A DNA stretch of 64,000 nucleotides from Pseudomonas pseudonitroreducens (GTDB lineage Bacteria; Pseudomonadota; Gammaproteobacteria; Pseudomonadales; Pseudomonadaceae). A program made the position numbers and the translations under genes. The DNA lies in contig NZ_BQHJ01000011.1 in the NCBI RefSeq assembly GCF_021603645.1, forward strand, positions 124,001 to 188,000. Reading direction: 5' to 3'. Numbering within the stretch: the stretch's first letter is position 1; the number at the start of each line of letters is the position of its first letter. This document shows positions 33,565-41,846 of this stretch, one piece after another. Below the pieces are notes generated by a model, which saw only the letters and a program-made list of their open reading frames with translations, was not told where the DNA came from and made no database searches.

Positions 33565-33712
33565 CTATTGCGGCAGTTGTTCGAGTTGTCGTTGCAGGTG
33601 CGTGAGGAAGCCGATTTCGTAGGCCATGCGGTCGAGCATGTCCTTTTGCACCGTGCGGCCTTTGGCGAAGTTGCTCCAGAGTGTTCCCTGCCTGGGCGAG
33701 CAAGTTTTTCAT
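33565..33712 (-). pseudogene. Frameshifted small-gene remnant upstream of fic
   Basis: On the minus strand, 33690-33565 reads 41 residues with natural composition, WSNFAKGRTVQKDMLDRM in the middle and ending QRQLEQLPQ before TAG. An in-frame stop lies just before it. In the neighbouring frame an ATG at 33712 gives MKNLLAQAGNTL, and the two read continuously if one base is removed near 33685. It looks like a small conserved gene broken by a frameshift. The family is not recognised. The 363-bp stretch 33508-33870 holds nothing else clear apart from a weak hairpin at about 33720-33750. Confidence 0.45.
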
Positions 33713-33870
33713 CCTGATACGGAAGGGGCCGGAAAATGCCGGCACCTTTCCTGTGAGCGTCAGTACTCAGGATTGTTGCCGGTGATGTCGTACCGCAGTC
33801 GGTGAATTGATTAGACTGATGATCACCTCGACTCACGAGCATTTTTCTACGTCTGGTTTCAAGGACTCGT

Positions 33871-34947
33871 ATGCCCGCTTACCAGCCACCAGTGACCTTG
33901 ACGCCGACGATGCTTTCGCTGGTGGCGGAGCTTGCCGAGCGTGTCGGGCGTCTGTCGGCAGGGCAGGCGAGCGCGCTGACGCCGCAGTTGCGGCGGGGAA
34001 ACCGCATTCGGACAATTCAGGCATCGCTGGCCATCGAGAACAACACGCTGAGTGTCGAGCAGGTCACGGCCGTGCTGGAAGGCAAGCGAGTACTGGGGCT
34101 GCCGCGGGAAATCCAGGAAGTGCGCAACGCCTTTCGCGTGTACGAGCAGTTGCCAGGCTGGCGAGTAGACTCCGTGCGGGATTTGCTGGCTGCCCACGGC
34201 AGCCTGATGGAGGGCCTGCTTGATGAGGCGGGCCGTTTTCGTCAGGGTGGCGTAGGCATCTATCGGGAGCAGACGCTGCTACACATGCCTCCTCCCGCCA
34301 ACCGCGTACCGTTGCTTGTCGAGCAGTTGCTCAGATGGGTAGGTCGAACGGATTGGCACCCGCTGATCGCCAGCTGTGCCTTCCACTACGAATTCGAGTT
34401 CATTCATCCCTTCAGCGATGGTAACGGTCGCATGGGGCGGCTCTGGCAGACGCTTCTGCTCAGTCGCTGGAATCCACTGCTGGCCTATTTACCGGTGGAG
34501 ACGGTTATTCATAGCCGACAGGCGGCCTACTATGCGGCGCTGGCAGAGTCCGATCGGCAGACGGACTCCGCGCCTTTCGTGCTGTTCATGCTGCAGGCCT
34601 TGCTGGTGGCTGTGGATGAAGTCGACGGCGTAGCAGGTGGTCAGGTGAGTGACCAAGTGAGTGACTATGTGAGTGACCAAGTAACCGCGACTGTCGACCC
34701 TTCGGTCCGCCGGCTGCTGGCGGTGTTTCATCGTGGAGAGGTGCTCAGGGCTGGGGACCTGATGGAGCGCTTGTCGCTCGCGCATCGCACCAGCTTCCGC
34801 AACCGTTATCTCAACCCTGCGCTGCTGGCCGGTTGCCTGGAAATGACCCAGCCGGATTCCCCGCGCAGCCCGACCCAGGGCTATCGCCTGACCGCCCGGG
34901 GCGAACGGCTGCAGCAATCTCAGCCGGCGTGGCTACCGCTCAATTGA
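33871..34947 (+). CDS. Fic-domain AMP-transferase with N-terminal inhibitory helix
   Basis: 358 residues. The Fic active site HPFSDGNGRMGR begins at His179 and is fully canonical, so AMP transfer to a Ser/Thr/Tyr of a target is expected. The inhibitory motif [S/T]xxxE[G/N] is present at Ser52-Glu56-Asn57 (SLAIEN), a class II, self-inhibited Fic. Residues 259-270 are three exact VSD(Q/Y) units, followed by a C-terminal winged-helix-like segment (about 280-355). The gene is alone; its end overlaps the convergent lipoprotein gene by eight bases. Confidence 0.9.
   Translation: MPAYQPPVTLTPTMLSLVAELAERVGRLSAGQASALTPQLRRGNRIRTIQASLAIENNTLSVEQVTAVLEGKRVLGLPREIQEVRNAFRVYEQLPGWRVDSVRDLLAAHGSLMEGLLDEAGRFRQGGVGIYREQTLLHMPPPANRVPLLVEQLLRWVGRTDWHPLIASCAFHYEFEFIHPFSDGNGRMGRLWQTLLLSRWNPLLAYLPVETVIHSRQAAYYAALAESDRQTDSAPFVLFMLQALLVAVDEVDGVAGGQVSDQVSDYVSDQVTATVDPSVRRLLAVFHRGEVLRAGDLMERLSLAHRTSFRNRYLNPALLAGCLEMTQPDSPRSPTQGYRLTARGERLQQSQPAWLPLN
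34645..34680 (+). repeat. Three 12-bp tandem repeats inside fic
   Basis: GTGAGTGAC(CAA/TAT) three times, encoding VSDQ-VSDY-VSDQ between the Fic core and the C-terminal domain. A fourth partial QV flanks each side. Such in-frame linker repeats can change number by slippage. Confidence 0.85.
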
Positions 34948-35572
34948 GCGGGTTGCTGGCGAGCTTCTGCTGTTGCCCCTGCTGCAACGTCCACTGCACT
35001 ACCTGCGCGGATAGCTGATCGGCCGCCTTGCCGAAGGCGCTGACCACTTCGGGCACCTGCTTGCCGTCTACCGGCTGGCTGACCTCGAAGCTGCGCGAGG
35101 CGACGATGCGCTGGCCGAGGGTGCGCACCAGGCGCGCGTCGTAGCGGAGGTGGATCACCGGTTTGCCGTTCTGGTACTCGCTCTGGAAGGCTCGCAGCTC
35201 GCCGGTCAGGTCGAGGTCGGCCTGCAGGCTGGCTTCGTCGCTGCTCAGGGCGCGGATGCTGCCGTTGGCGGTGAAGGCGTCGAGCAGGCGGTCCCGCAGC
35301 AGGCCCGGCGCACGGTTGCTCCAGCGCGCTCCCTGGTAGCTGCTCAGTTGGTTGCCCTGCGGCACTACGGCGATGCGGTTGCTGTCCAGCGCCAGGCTGG
35401 CGGTGGGGGCGCTGACCCGTAGCGACCAGCTCACCGCTGTGTTGCTGCGTGCGGGCTGTTGCGTGGCCGGCAGCAGGTAGAAGTCCGGGCTTTCCGCTTG
35501 CGGGAGGATCGAGCAGGCGCCCAGCAGACTGACCAGGGCGGCGGCGCCGAGCAGGCGGGGAAGGGCGGTCAT
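34940..35572 (-). CDS. ABC-type transport auxiliary lipoprotein (PqiC-like)
   Basis: 210 residues. Lipobox LGAC (Cys20), then the ABC_trans_aux/PqiC domain (FYLLPATQQ near residue 30 and a Ser/Arg-rich body). In PqiABC and related systems this outer-membrane lipoprotein caps the MCE bridge. It is the last gene of a four-gene minus-strand operon; its ATG overlaps the MCE stop (ATGA). Confidence 0.85.
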   Translation of the reverse strand: MTALPRLLGAAALVSLLGACSILPQAESPDFYLLPATQQPARSNTAVSWSLRVSAPTASLALDSNRIAVVPQGNQLSSYQGARWSNRAPGLLRDRLLDAFTANGSIRALSSDEASLQADLDLTGELRAFQSEYQNGKPVIHLRYDARLVRTLGQRIVASRSFEVSQPVDGKQVPEVVSAFGKAADQLSAQVVQWTLQQGQQQKLASNPLN

Positions 35573-36507
35573 GGCTGGAACTCCTTGTTGCGCTCGCGGC
35601 CGAGCAGGTAGCCGGTGGGGTTTTCCTGCAGGCGGCGGGTGACGCCGCGCAGGTCTTCCAGGGTGGAGCGCAGTTCGCGGATCGCCGGGCCGATTTCGCC
35701 CAGGCCATTGAGGCCACCGTTCACCGAGTCGTAGTTGCTGTTCAGCAGTTGCTCCACCCGCTCGCTGCTGGTGCGCAGGGACGCAAGGGTCTTCTGGGTA
35801 TCGTCGAGAATGGTCTGGCCCTTGCCGCCCAGGGTCTGGTTGGCGCGGTCGAGCAACTGGCTGGCATTGGCCAGGGTGAGGCGTGCCTGTTCGCTGGCAG
35901 CGGCCAGCTCCTTGAAGGTCCGGCGGATATCGTCGCGCTGTTCGGCGACCACACCGGTGGCCTGGTCGATGTGGTCAAGGGTGCGGCTGATACGGTCGAC
36001 GTTCTCCTGGGAGAACATGCGGTTCACGTTGTTGATCAGGTTGTTGATGTTGGTGGCGATGTCCTCGCCGTTGGCCAGCAGCTTGGCGAAGGGCGAGGGG
36101 ATGGTCTTGATCACCGGCACCTCGCCGTCCTTGCTCGCCAGCGGTGGGCTGTCCTGGGCGGCGCTGGAGAGCTGGATGATCGCCTGGCCGGTAACGCCGG
36201 TGAGCGCCAGCTTGGCGCGCGTGTCCTCGCGGATTGGCGTGCTGTCGTAGACACGGATGCGCGCGCGGACCTTGCGTGGGTCGTTCGGGTCCAGGCGCAG
36301 CGAGACCACGTCGCCGACGCGGATACCGCTGTACTGCACGGTGCCGCCTTCGGACAGGCCGGTCACCGCCTCGTTGAAGATCACGTCGTAGACCTTGTAC
36401 TTCTGGTCGTTGCTCGACTGCGCCAGCCACAGGGCGAAGAGCAGCGCGCCGATCGACACGACGAGGGTGAACAGGCCGATCAGCACGTGATGGGCACGGG
36501 TTTCCAT
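35569..36507 (-). CDS. MCE-domain protein (MlaD-like)
   Basis: 312 residues. One N-terminal membrane helix (about 8-28), one MCE domain (about 38-115, VTGLSEGGTVQYSGIRVGDV), then a long helical, coiled-coil-like tail (about 150-290). The tail is longer than MlaD of E. coli and could extend a tunnel across the periplasm. Binds phospholipid on its way between membranes. It directly follows the ATPase gene with no gap. Confidence 0.9.
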   Translation of the reverse strand: METRAHHVLIGLFTLVVSIGALLFALWLAQSSNDQKYKVYDVIFNEAVTGLSEGGTVQYSGIRVGDVVSLRLDPNDPRKVRARIRVYDSTPIREDTRAKLALTGVTGQAIIQLSSAAQDSPPLASKDGEVPVIKTIPSPFAKLLANGEDIATNINNLINNVNRMFSQENVDRISRTLDHIDQATGVVAEQRDDIRRTFKELAAASEQARLTLANASQLLDRANQTLGGKGQTILDDTQKTLASLRTSSERVEQLLNSNYDSVNGGLNGLGEIGPAIRELRSTLEDLRGVTRRLQENPTGYLLGRERNKEFQP

Positions 36508-37293
36508 TCAGCTTTCCTCCCGCAGGTGTTCGGTGGCCTGCAGCGCGGCACGGCCACGCGGGCCGTGGAAGTAGTCCTGCACCCAGGCGTCGTCGGTCTG
36601 GGCGACCTGGTCCAGCGGCCCGACCACCAGCACGCGCTTCTGCGAGAGCACGGCGACGCGGTCGCAGATGGTGTAGAGGGTGTCCAGGTCGTGGGTGACC
36701 AGGAAAACCGTAAGGCCGAAGGCGTCGCGCAGGGTCAGGATGAGTTGGTCGAAGGCCGCGGCACCTATCGGGTCGAGGCCGGCGGTGGGTTCGTCGAGGA
36801 ACAGGATATCCGGGTCCAGGGCCAGGGCGCGGGCCAGGGCGGCGCGCTTGACCATGCCGCCGGAGAGTTCGGCCGGGTACTTGGCGCCGGCGTCCGGCGG
36901 CAGGCCGGCCAGGGATATCTTCACCTTGGCCATGAACTCGGCGTCGCTGCGCGACAGGCCGGCATGCTCGATCAGCGGCAGACAGATGTTCTCGCTCACG
37001 GTCAGCGAGGAGAACAGCGCGCCGTTCTGGAACAGCACGCCAAAGCGCCGTTCCAGCTTCGAGCGTTCCAGCGCCGGCAGTGCCGGCAAGTTCTGCCCGA
37101 ACACGTGGACGCTGCCTTCGCTGGGCTGGCGCAGGCCGATGATGCTGCGCAGCAGCACCGACTTGCCGGTGCCCGAGCCGCCGACCACGCCGAGGATTTC
37201 GCCCTTCATCACGTCGAGGTCGAGGTGCTCGTGGACGGCGTGGGTGCCGAAGCGGTTGGCCAGGTCGCGGACGACGATGATCGGTTCGCTCAC
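36508..37293 (-). CDS. Lipid-transport ABC ATPase (MlaF-like)
   Basis: 261 residues. Walker A GGSGTGKS (about 36-43), signature LSGGMVKRAALARA, Walker B ILFLDEPTAGLDP, H-loop VTHDL. The LSGGM-x-KR variant is typical of MlaF/Mkl ATPases of MCE systems. It overlaps the permease gene by four bases. It powers phospholipid movement by the permease and MCE protein of the same operon. Confidence 0.92.
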   Translation of the reverse strand: MSEPIIVVRDLANRFGTHAVHEHLDLDVMKGEILGVVGGSGTGKSVLLRSIIGLRQPSEGSVHVFGQNLPALPALERSKLERRFGVLFQNGALFSSLTVSENICLPLIEHAGLSRSDAEFMAKVKISLAGLPPDAGAKYPAELSGGMVKRAALARALALDPDILFLDEPTAGLDPIGAAAFDQLILTLRDAFGLTVFLVTHDLDTLYTICDRVAVLSQKRVLVVGPLDQVAQTDDAWVQDYFHGPRGRAALQATEHLREES

Positions 37294-38444
37294 CAGCCCA
37301 TCTCCATGAAGAACAGCGCGAACATCGCATCCAGCAGGATCACCACGAAGATCGACTGGACCACGCTGGAGGTCGTGTGCTCGCCCACCGATTGCGCGCT
37401 GCCGCTGACGCGGAAGCCTTCCAGGCAGCCGATCACGGCGATGATGAAGGCGAATACCGGGGCTTTGACGATGCCGACCAGGAAGTGCTGCACGGCGATG
37501 TCGTTCTGCAGCATGTAGAGGAACATGCGGGGCGAGATATCCAGGCTCAGCGCGCAGACCACGCCGCCGCCGACGATGCCGGAAATCATCGCCAGGAAGG
37601 TCAGCATCGGCAGCGTCAGCAACAGCGCCAGCACCCGTGGCAGCACCAGCAGTTCCACCGGGTCGAGGCCCAGGGCCTGGATGGCGTCGATCTCCTGGTT
37701 GGCCTTCATCGAGCCGATCTGCGCGGTGAAGGCGCTGGCGGTGCGGCCGGCGAGCAGGATCGCGGTGAGCAGCACGCCGAATTCACGCAGGAAGGAGAAG
37801 CCCACCAGGTCGACGGTGTAGATCTGTGCACCGAATTTCTGCAGTACCGTGGCGCCGAGGAAGGCCACCACCGCGCCGACCATGAAGGTAAGCAGGGCGA
37901 CGATGGGCACGGCATCCAGGCCGGTTTCCTCCATGTGCGCGGCCAGCGAGGTCAGGCGCCAGCGCCGTGGGCGCAGGAGGTTGCGCAGTAATGTCTGCAG
38001 CGTCAGGCCGATGAAGCCGAGCACGCCGACCAGGTGGTCCTTGAAGGTGACCGAGGCAATGCCGATGCGCTCCAGCACATCGACCAGCGCGTTGCCCGGC
38101 GCCGGGCCTTTCTCGTCCAGCCGGCATTGGGTGATCGCGCTGCCGACGGTGCGCAGCAGTGCCTGGCGCTCGGCCGGGAGGTTGCGGGCGATCTGCCCGA
38201 GCTGGCTCATGCGTGCGCCGCCGATGATCTCGGCGAGCAGCGCGGCGCCAGCGGTATCCAGTGCTCCGAGGCCGGCGAAGTCCAGTTGGGCAGGGGATTC
38301 GCTCTGGCGCTGGGCGGCCACCTGGGCTTTCAGCGCGGCGAAGTGCGCGAGCGTCCAGTCGCCGCTGATGTGCAGCAAGGGCGGGTTCGCGGCGGAATCG
38401 AGCTGGAGCTGGCCGGGCTGGGCAGTCGTCGTCATGAATCGCAT
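37290..38444 (-). CDS. MlaE-type permease with N-terminal STAS domain
   Basis: 384 residues. A STAS domain (about 10-100, LDFAGLGALDTAGAALLAEI) is fused to an MlaE permease (about 130-380, with FRVSGSAQSVGEHTTSSVV near the end and the EFGVLLTAILLAGRTASAF core). In the classic Mla system the STAS protein MlaB is separate; the fusion makes a separate MlaB unnecessary. First gene of the operon. ATG 38435 is an alternative start. Confidence 0.9.
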   Translation of the reverse strand: MRFMTTTAQPGQLQLDSAANPPLLHISGDWTLAHFAALKAQVAAQRQSESPAQLDFAGLGALDTAGAALLAEIIGGARMSQLGQIARNLPAERQALLRTVGSAITQCRLDEKGPAPGNALVDVLERIGIASVTFKDHLVGVLGFIGLTLQTLLRNLLRPRRWRLTSLAAHMEETGLDAVPIVALLTFMVGAVVAFLGATVLQKFGAQIYTVDLVGFSFLREFGVLLTAILLAGRTASAFTAQIGSMKANQEIDAIQALGLDPVELLVLPRVLALLLTLPMLTFLAMISGIVGGGVVCALSLDISPRMFLYMLQNDIAVQHFLVGIVKAPVFAFIIAVIGCLEGFRVSGSAQSVGEHTTSSVVQSIFVVILLDAMFALFFMEMGW

Positions 38445-38577
38445 TCTAGCGAAGTTACGCTGCCTGACTACTTGACTTGTGTGACCCTTTGTAGGGCTCA
38501 GCGGCGCTGGGCGCGAGTGGCAGCGACAGTCTGTTCAATTGACGCCCCAGCCCGCCAGCCACTAAGCTGCGCGCCTG

Positions 38578-38790
38578 CTTCAGGTGCCCTTGGTGCAAGC
38601 CGAGGGTGAAACAGGGAAGCCGGTGAATTCGATCCTTGCATCGACCATTCCGGCGCTGCCCCCGCAACGGTAAGCGAGCTTCGAACCGCACTGAGCCACT
38701 GTGCCACTGGCATGGGAAGGCGCGGTTCCTCGGGAAACGCCAGGCGTTTCCACTCGCAAGCCCGGAGACCGGCCTGCTGCATCGCATGGC
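38578..38790 (+). ncRNA. Adenosylcobalamin riboswitch
   Basis: Conserved cobalamin-riboswitch blocks in order: CAGGTGCCC (38581), GGGTGAAACAGGGAAGCCGGTG (38604-38625, given here by position), the B12 box GCTGCCCCCGCAACGG (38655-38670) and GCCCGGAGACCGGCCTGC (38760-38777). It precedes the cobO-cobS genes on the same strand and should repress them when adenosylcobalamin is plentiful. Confidence 0.95.
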
Positions 38791-39066
38791 ATCGCGGGAG
38801 GCGCTGCCGACGCCGGCATTCATTGTGCGCCGCGCGTTGCCGTCCTCCGCCTGCCCCGACTGGTCAGTGCCGCGCGGGTGAGAGCGGCGGAGAATCCTTC
38901 AGGTGAGCTCCCTTTTCCCCAAGCCGACGGCTTTCGCGCCGAGCGGCCTTTGCCGCATGGCGTTGTTGATGCGCCGGCGGTTCGTTGCTGTCCCCTCCAT
39001 TTTCCGTTCGCTGCCGCCCGGCCGGCGAGCTGGCGCCTGCGCGCTCCCTTTGCAGAGGCAAACCCC
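38791..39066 (+). other. Long untranslated leader between riboswitch and cobO
   Basis: 276 bp without a supported gene. Holds inverted CTCCGCC / GGCGGAG segments (about 38853-38892) and a GC-rich stretch next to the cobO start, but no clear U-tract terminator. The regulatory switch may act on ribosome access or by Rho. The opposite side, 38445-38577, carries the minus-strand ABC operon promoter and the riboswitch promoter. Confidence 0.5.
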
Positions 39067-39678
39067 ATGACTGAATCCCCCGAGAAGGACGAGCGCCATC
39101 GCTCGCGCATGCAACGCAAGAAAGCAGTGGTCGACGAGAAGATCGCCCAGGCCCAGGGGGAGCGCGGTGTCTTCCTGGTCAACAGCGGCAACGGCAAGGG
39201 CAAGAGCAGCTCGGCCTTCGGCATGGTCGCCCGCGCGCTGGGCCATGGCATGCGGGTCGGCGTGGTGCAGTTCATCAAGGGCGCCGCGACCACCGGCGAG
39301 GAGGCGTTCTTCCGCCGCTTCCCCGAGGAAGTCAGCTTCCACGTGATGGGCGAGGGCTTCACCTGGGAAACCCAGGACCGCCAGCGCGATATCGCCAAGG
39401 CGCAGGCCGCCTGGGACGTGGCGCGCCAGCTGCTGGCCGATCCGCAGATCGGCCTGGTGGTGCTGGACGAGGTGAACATTGCCCTCAAGCACGGTTACCT
39501 GGAGCTGGACACCGTGCTTGCCGACATTGCCACGCGCCCGCCGATGCAGCATGTGGTCGCCACCGGCCGCGGTGTGCAGCCGGCCATGGTCGAGGCCGCC
39601 GATACCGTGAGCGAGATGGGCCTGGTGAAACATGCCTTCAAGGCTGGGATCAAGGCGCAGAAAGGGGTGGAGTTCTGA
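39067..39678 (+). CDS. cobO: Cob(I)yrinic acid a,c-diamide adenosyltransferase
   Basis: 203 residues. Adds the 5'-deoxyadenosyl group to cobalt. P-loop-like GNGKGKSSSAFG (about 42-53), VQFIKGA, and VVLDEVNIALKHGYL are CobO/BtuR hallmarks. First gene after the riboswitch. AGAGG precedes the ATG. Late step of corrin synthesis, or salvage of imported corrinoids. Confidence 0.95.
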   Translation: MTESPEKDERHRSRMQRKKAVVDEKIAQAQGERGVFLVNSGNGKGKSSSAFGMVARALGHGMRVGVVQFIKGAATTGEEAFFRRFPEEVSFHVMGEGFTWETQDRQRDIAKAQAAWDVARQLLADPQIGLVVLDEVNIALKHGYLELDTVLADIATRPPMQHVVATGRGVQPAMVEAADTVSEMGLVKHAFKAGIKAQKGVEF

Positions 39679-39691
39679 TGTTCGTGGCCTG

Positions 39692-39873
39692 CCCTCACCC
39701 CAGCCCTCTCTCAGGGGGAGAGGGGGCCGTTCGGCGCGTAGCGAGACTTCGGCACTCGCCGGCCGCTGCTTTTGCTTGGGCTGATGGCAGTGCAGGTGCT
39801 GCGCGGCAGAGTCCAACTCTCCAGGCGGCACCCAACCGCCCCCTCTCCCCTTGGGAGAGGGTTGGGGTGAGGG
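39692..39873. repeat. Imperfect inverted repeat, CCCTCACCCCAGCCCTCTC family (copy 2)
   Basis: Left arm CCCTCACCCCAGCCCTCTCTC, right arm GAGAGGGTTGGGGTGAGGG, same arms as the copy at 7310. It sits between cobO and cobB inside the operon, so the cob transcript must carry it. Confidence 0.8.
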
Positions 39874-39903
39874 GCTCTCTGCCCGTGCCGGGGAGCGCGC
39901 CTG

Positions 39904-41199
39904 ATGCGTGATGCGCGCCAATGCCCCGCCCTGTTGATCGCCGCCCCCGCCTCCGGCCAGGGCAAGACCACCGTGACCGCCGCCCTGGCGCGTCTGCACA
40001 CGCGCCTCGGGCGCAAGGTGCGGGTGTTCAAGTGCGGGCCGGATTTCCTCGACCCGATGATCCTCGCCCGCGCCAGTGGCGCGCCGGTCTATCAGTTGGA
40101 CCTGTGGATGGTCGGCGAGGAGGAAAGCCGTCGCCTGCTCTGGGAAGCCGCCGGCGAGGCCGACCTGATTCTTATCGAAGGGGTGATGGGCCTGTTCGAC
40201 GGTTCGCCATCCGCCGCCGACCTGGCGCGGCGCTTCAACGTGCCGGTGATGGCGGTGATCAATGGCCAGTCCATGGCCCAGACCTTCGGCGCGATGGCCG
40301 TCGGCATGGCCACCTACCAGCGCGACCTGCCATTCTCCGGCGTGCTCGCCAACCGTATCGGCAGCCAGCGCCACCGTGACCTGGTGCGTGACAGCCTGCC
40401 GGAATGGATTCGCTGGTATGGCGCGCTGCCGCGCGATACCGAAGTGGAATTGCCCAGCCGTCACCTCGGCCTGGTGCAGGCCGATGAGCTGGCCGACCTC
40501 GATGCCCGTCTGGACGCCGCCGCCGATGCCCTGGCGGCCAGTGCCAGCACCGAGTTGCCGGCGCCGGTGAGCTTTGCCGTGCCCGAACCGCGCCGCGAGT
40601 CTTGCCGCCTCGATGGCGTGCGCATTGGTGTGGCGCGGGACAATGCCTTCGCCTTCCTCTATCAAGCCAACCTCGACCTGCTGCGCGAGCTGGGCGCCGA
40701 GCTGGTGTTCTTCTCGCCGCTACGCGACGAATCGCTGCCGGAAGTGGACAGCCTCTACCTGCCGGGCGGCTACCCGGAGCTGCACCTGCGCGCCCTGGCG
40801 GAGAACCGCGGCATGGCCCAGGCGATTCACGCCCACCACGAGATGGGCAAGCCGATTCTCGCCGAGTGCGGCGGCATGCTCTATCTGCTCGATGCCCTGA
40901 CCGACGTCGCCGGCGAACGTGCCGAGCTGCTTGGCCTGCTGCCGGGTGAGGCGCGCCTGCAGAAGCGTCTCGCCGCCCTGGCATTGCAGGCGGTGACGCT
41001 GCCCGAAGGCACCCTGCGCGGGCACACCTTCCATCACTCGTTGCTCGACAGCGCAGAAGTACCGCTGGCCCGTGGCGTATGCCCGAACGACAAACCGGTG
41101 GCCGAGGCGGTGTTCCGCCGTGGTCGTCTTACCGCGTCCTATATCCATTTCTACCTGCCGTCCGATCCGGATGCGGCAGCGGCCCTGCTGAGACCATGA
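39904..41199 (+). CDS. cobB: Cobyrinic acid a,c-diamide synthase
   Basis: 431 residues. Amidates the a and c side chains of (hydrogeno)byrinic acid using glutamine and ATP. N-terminal dethiobiotin-synthetase-like ATPase (APASGQGKTT), C-terminal class I glutaminase-like domain with nucleophile Cys in AECGGMLYL. Its stop overlaps bluB (ATGA). Separated from cobO by an inverted repeat. Confidence 0.94.
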   Translation: MRDARQCPALLIAAPASGQGKTTVTAALARLHTRLGRKVRVFKCGPDFLDPMILARASGAPVYQLDLWMVGEEESRRLLWEAAGEADLILIEGVMGLFDGSPSAADLARRFNVPVMAVINGQSMAQTFGAMAVGMATYQRDLPFSGVLANRIGSQRHRDLVRDSLPEWIRWYGALPRDTEVELPSRHLGLVQADELADLDARLDAAADALAASASTELPAPVSFAVPEPRRESCRLDGVRIGVARDNAFAFLYQANLDLLRELGAELVFFSPLRDESLPEVDSLYLPGGYPELHLRALAENRGMAQAIHAHHEMGKPILAECGGMLYLLDALTDVAGERAELLGLLPGEARLQKRLAALALQAVTLPEGTLRGHTFHHSLLDSAEVPLARGVCPNDKPVAEAVFRRGRLTASYIHFYLPSDPDAAAALLRP

Positions 41200-41846
41200 C
41201 CGAGCACGCCTATAGCCCCGAGGAACGCGCCGCGCTTTACCGCGCCATCGCCGAACGCCGCGACATGCGCCACTTCAGTGGCGGCGAGGTGGCGCCCGAG
41301 TTGCTCGCGCGCCTGCTCGAAGCGGCGCACCAGGCGCCCAGCGTCGGCTTGATGCAGCCATGGCGGTTCATTCGCGTCACCTCGCGGGAGCTGCGCCAGT
41401 CGATCCATGGCCTGATCGAAGAGGAGCGCATTCGTACCGCCGAAGCCCTGGGCGAGCGCTCCGATGAATTCATGAAGCTGAAGGTCGAGGGCGTGCTCGA
41501 TTGCGCCGAGGTGCTGGTGGCGGCCCTGATGGATGGCCGCGAGGCGCACGTCTTCGGTCGCCGCACGCTGCCGAACATGGACCTCGCTTCGCTGTCCTGT
41601 GCCATCCAGAACCTCTGGCTGGCCTCGCGCGCCGAAGGCCTGGGCATGGGCTGGGTGTCGCTGTTCGACCCTGTCGCACTGGGCGACCTGCTCGGGCTGC
41701 CGGTGGGGGCCGAGGCCGTGGCGGTGATCTGCCTGGGCCCGGTCAGCGAGTTCTACCCGGCGCCGATGCTGGCCCTGGAAGGCTGGCGCCAGCCGCGCGC
41801 GCTCCGCGAACTGCTGTTCGAGAATCACTGGGGAGAGCAGCCATGA
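41196..41846 (+). CDS. bluB: 5,6-dimethylbenzimidazole synthase
   Basis: 216 residues. Oxygen-dependent nitroreductase-fold enzyme that breaks FMNH2 to make the lower ligand of B12. RRDMRHF near residue 20, [14 protein letters not shown] near 45 and [10 protein letters not shown] near 150 match BluB. Its presence shows aerobic ligand synthesis. The stop overlaps cobD by four bases. Confidence 0.93.
   Translation: MTEHAYSPEERAALYRAIAERRDMRHFSGGEVAPELLARLLEAAHQAPSVGLMQPWRFIRVTSRELRQSIHGLIEEERIRTAEALGERSDEFMKLKVEGVLDCAEVLVAALMDGREAHVFGRRTLPNMDLASLSCAIQNLWLASRAEGLGMGWVSLFDPVALGDLLGLPVGAEAVAVICLGPVSEFYPAPMLALEGWRQPRALRELLFENHWGEQP

Noticed and set aside
33504-33842. Minus-strand frame before fic considered as an antitoxin
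   Set aside because: The peptide in this frame is random-looking; the natural-looking piece is in another frame and is broken.
38899-40665. 588-codon minus-strand frame over cobO and cobB
   Set aside because: Crosses the inverted repeat and both cob genes; no domain, typical GC-rich shadow.
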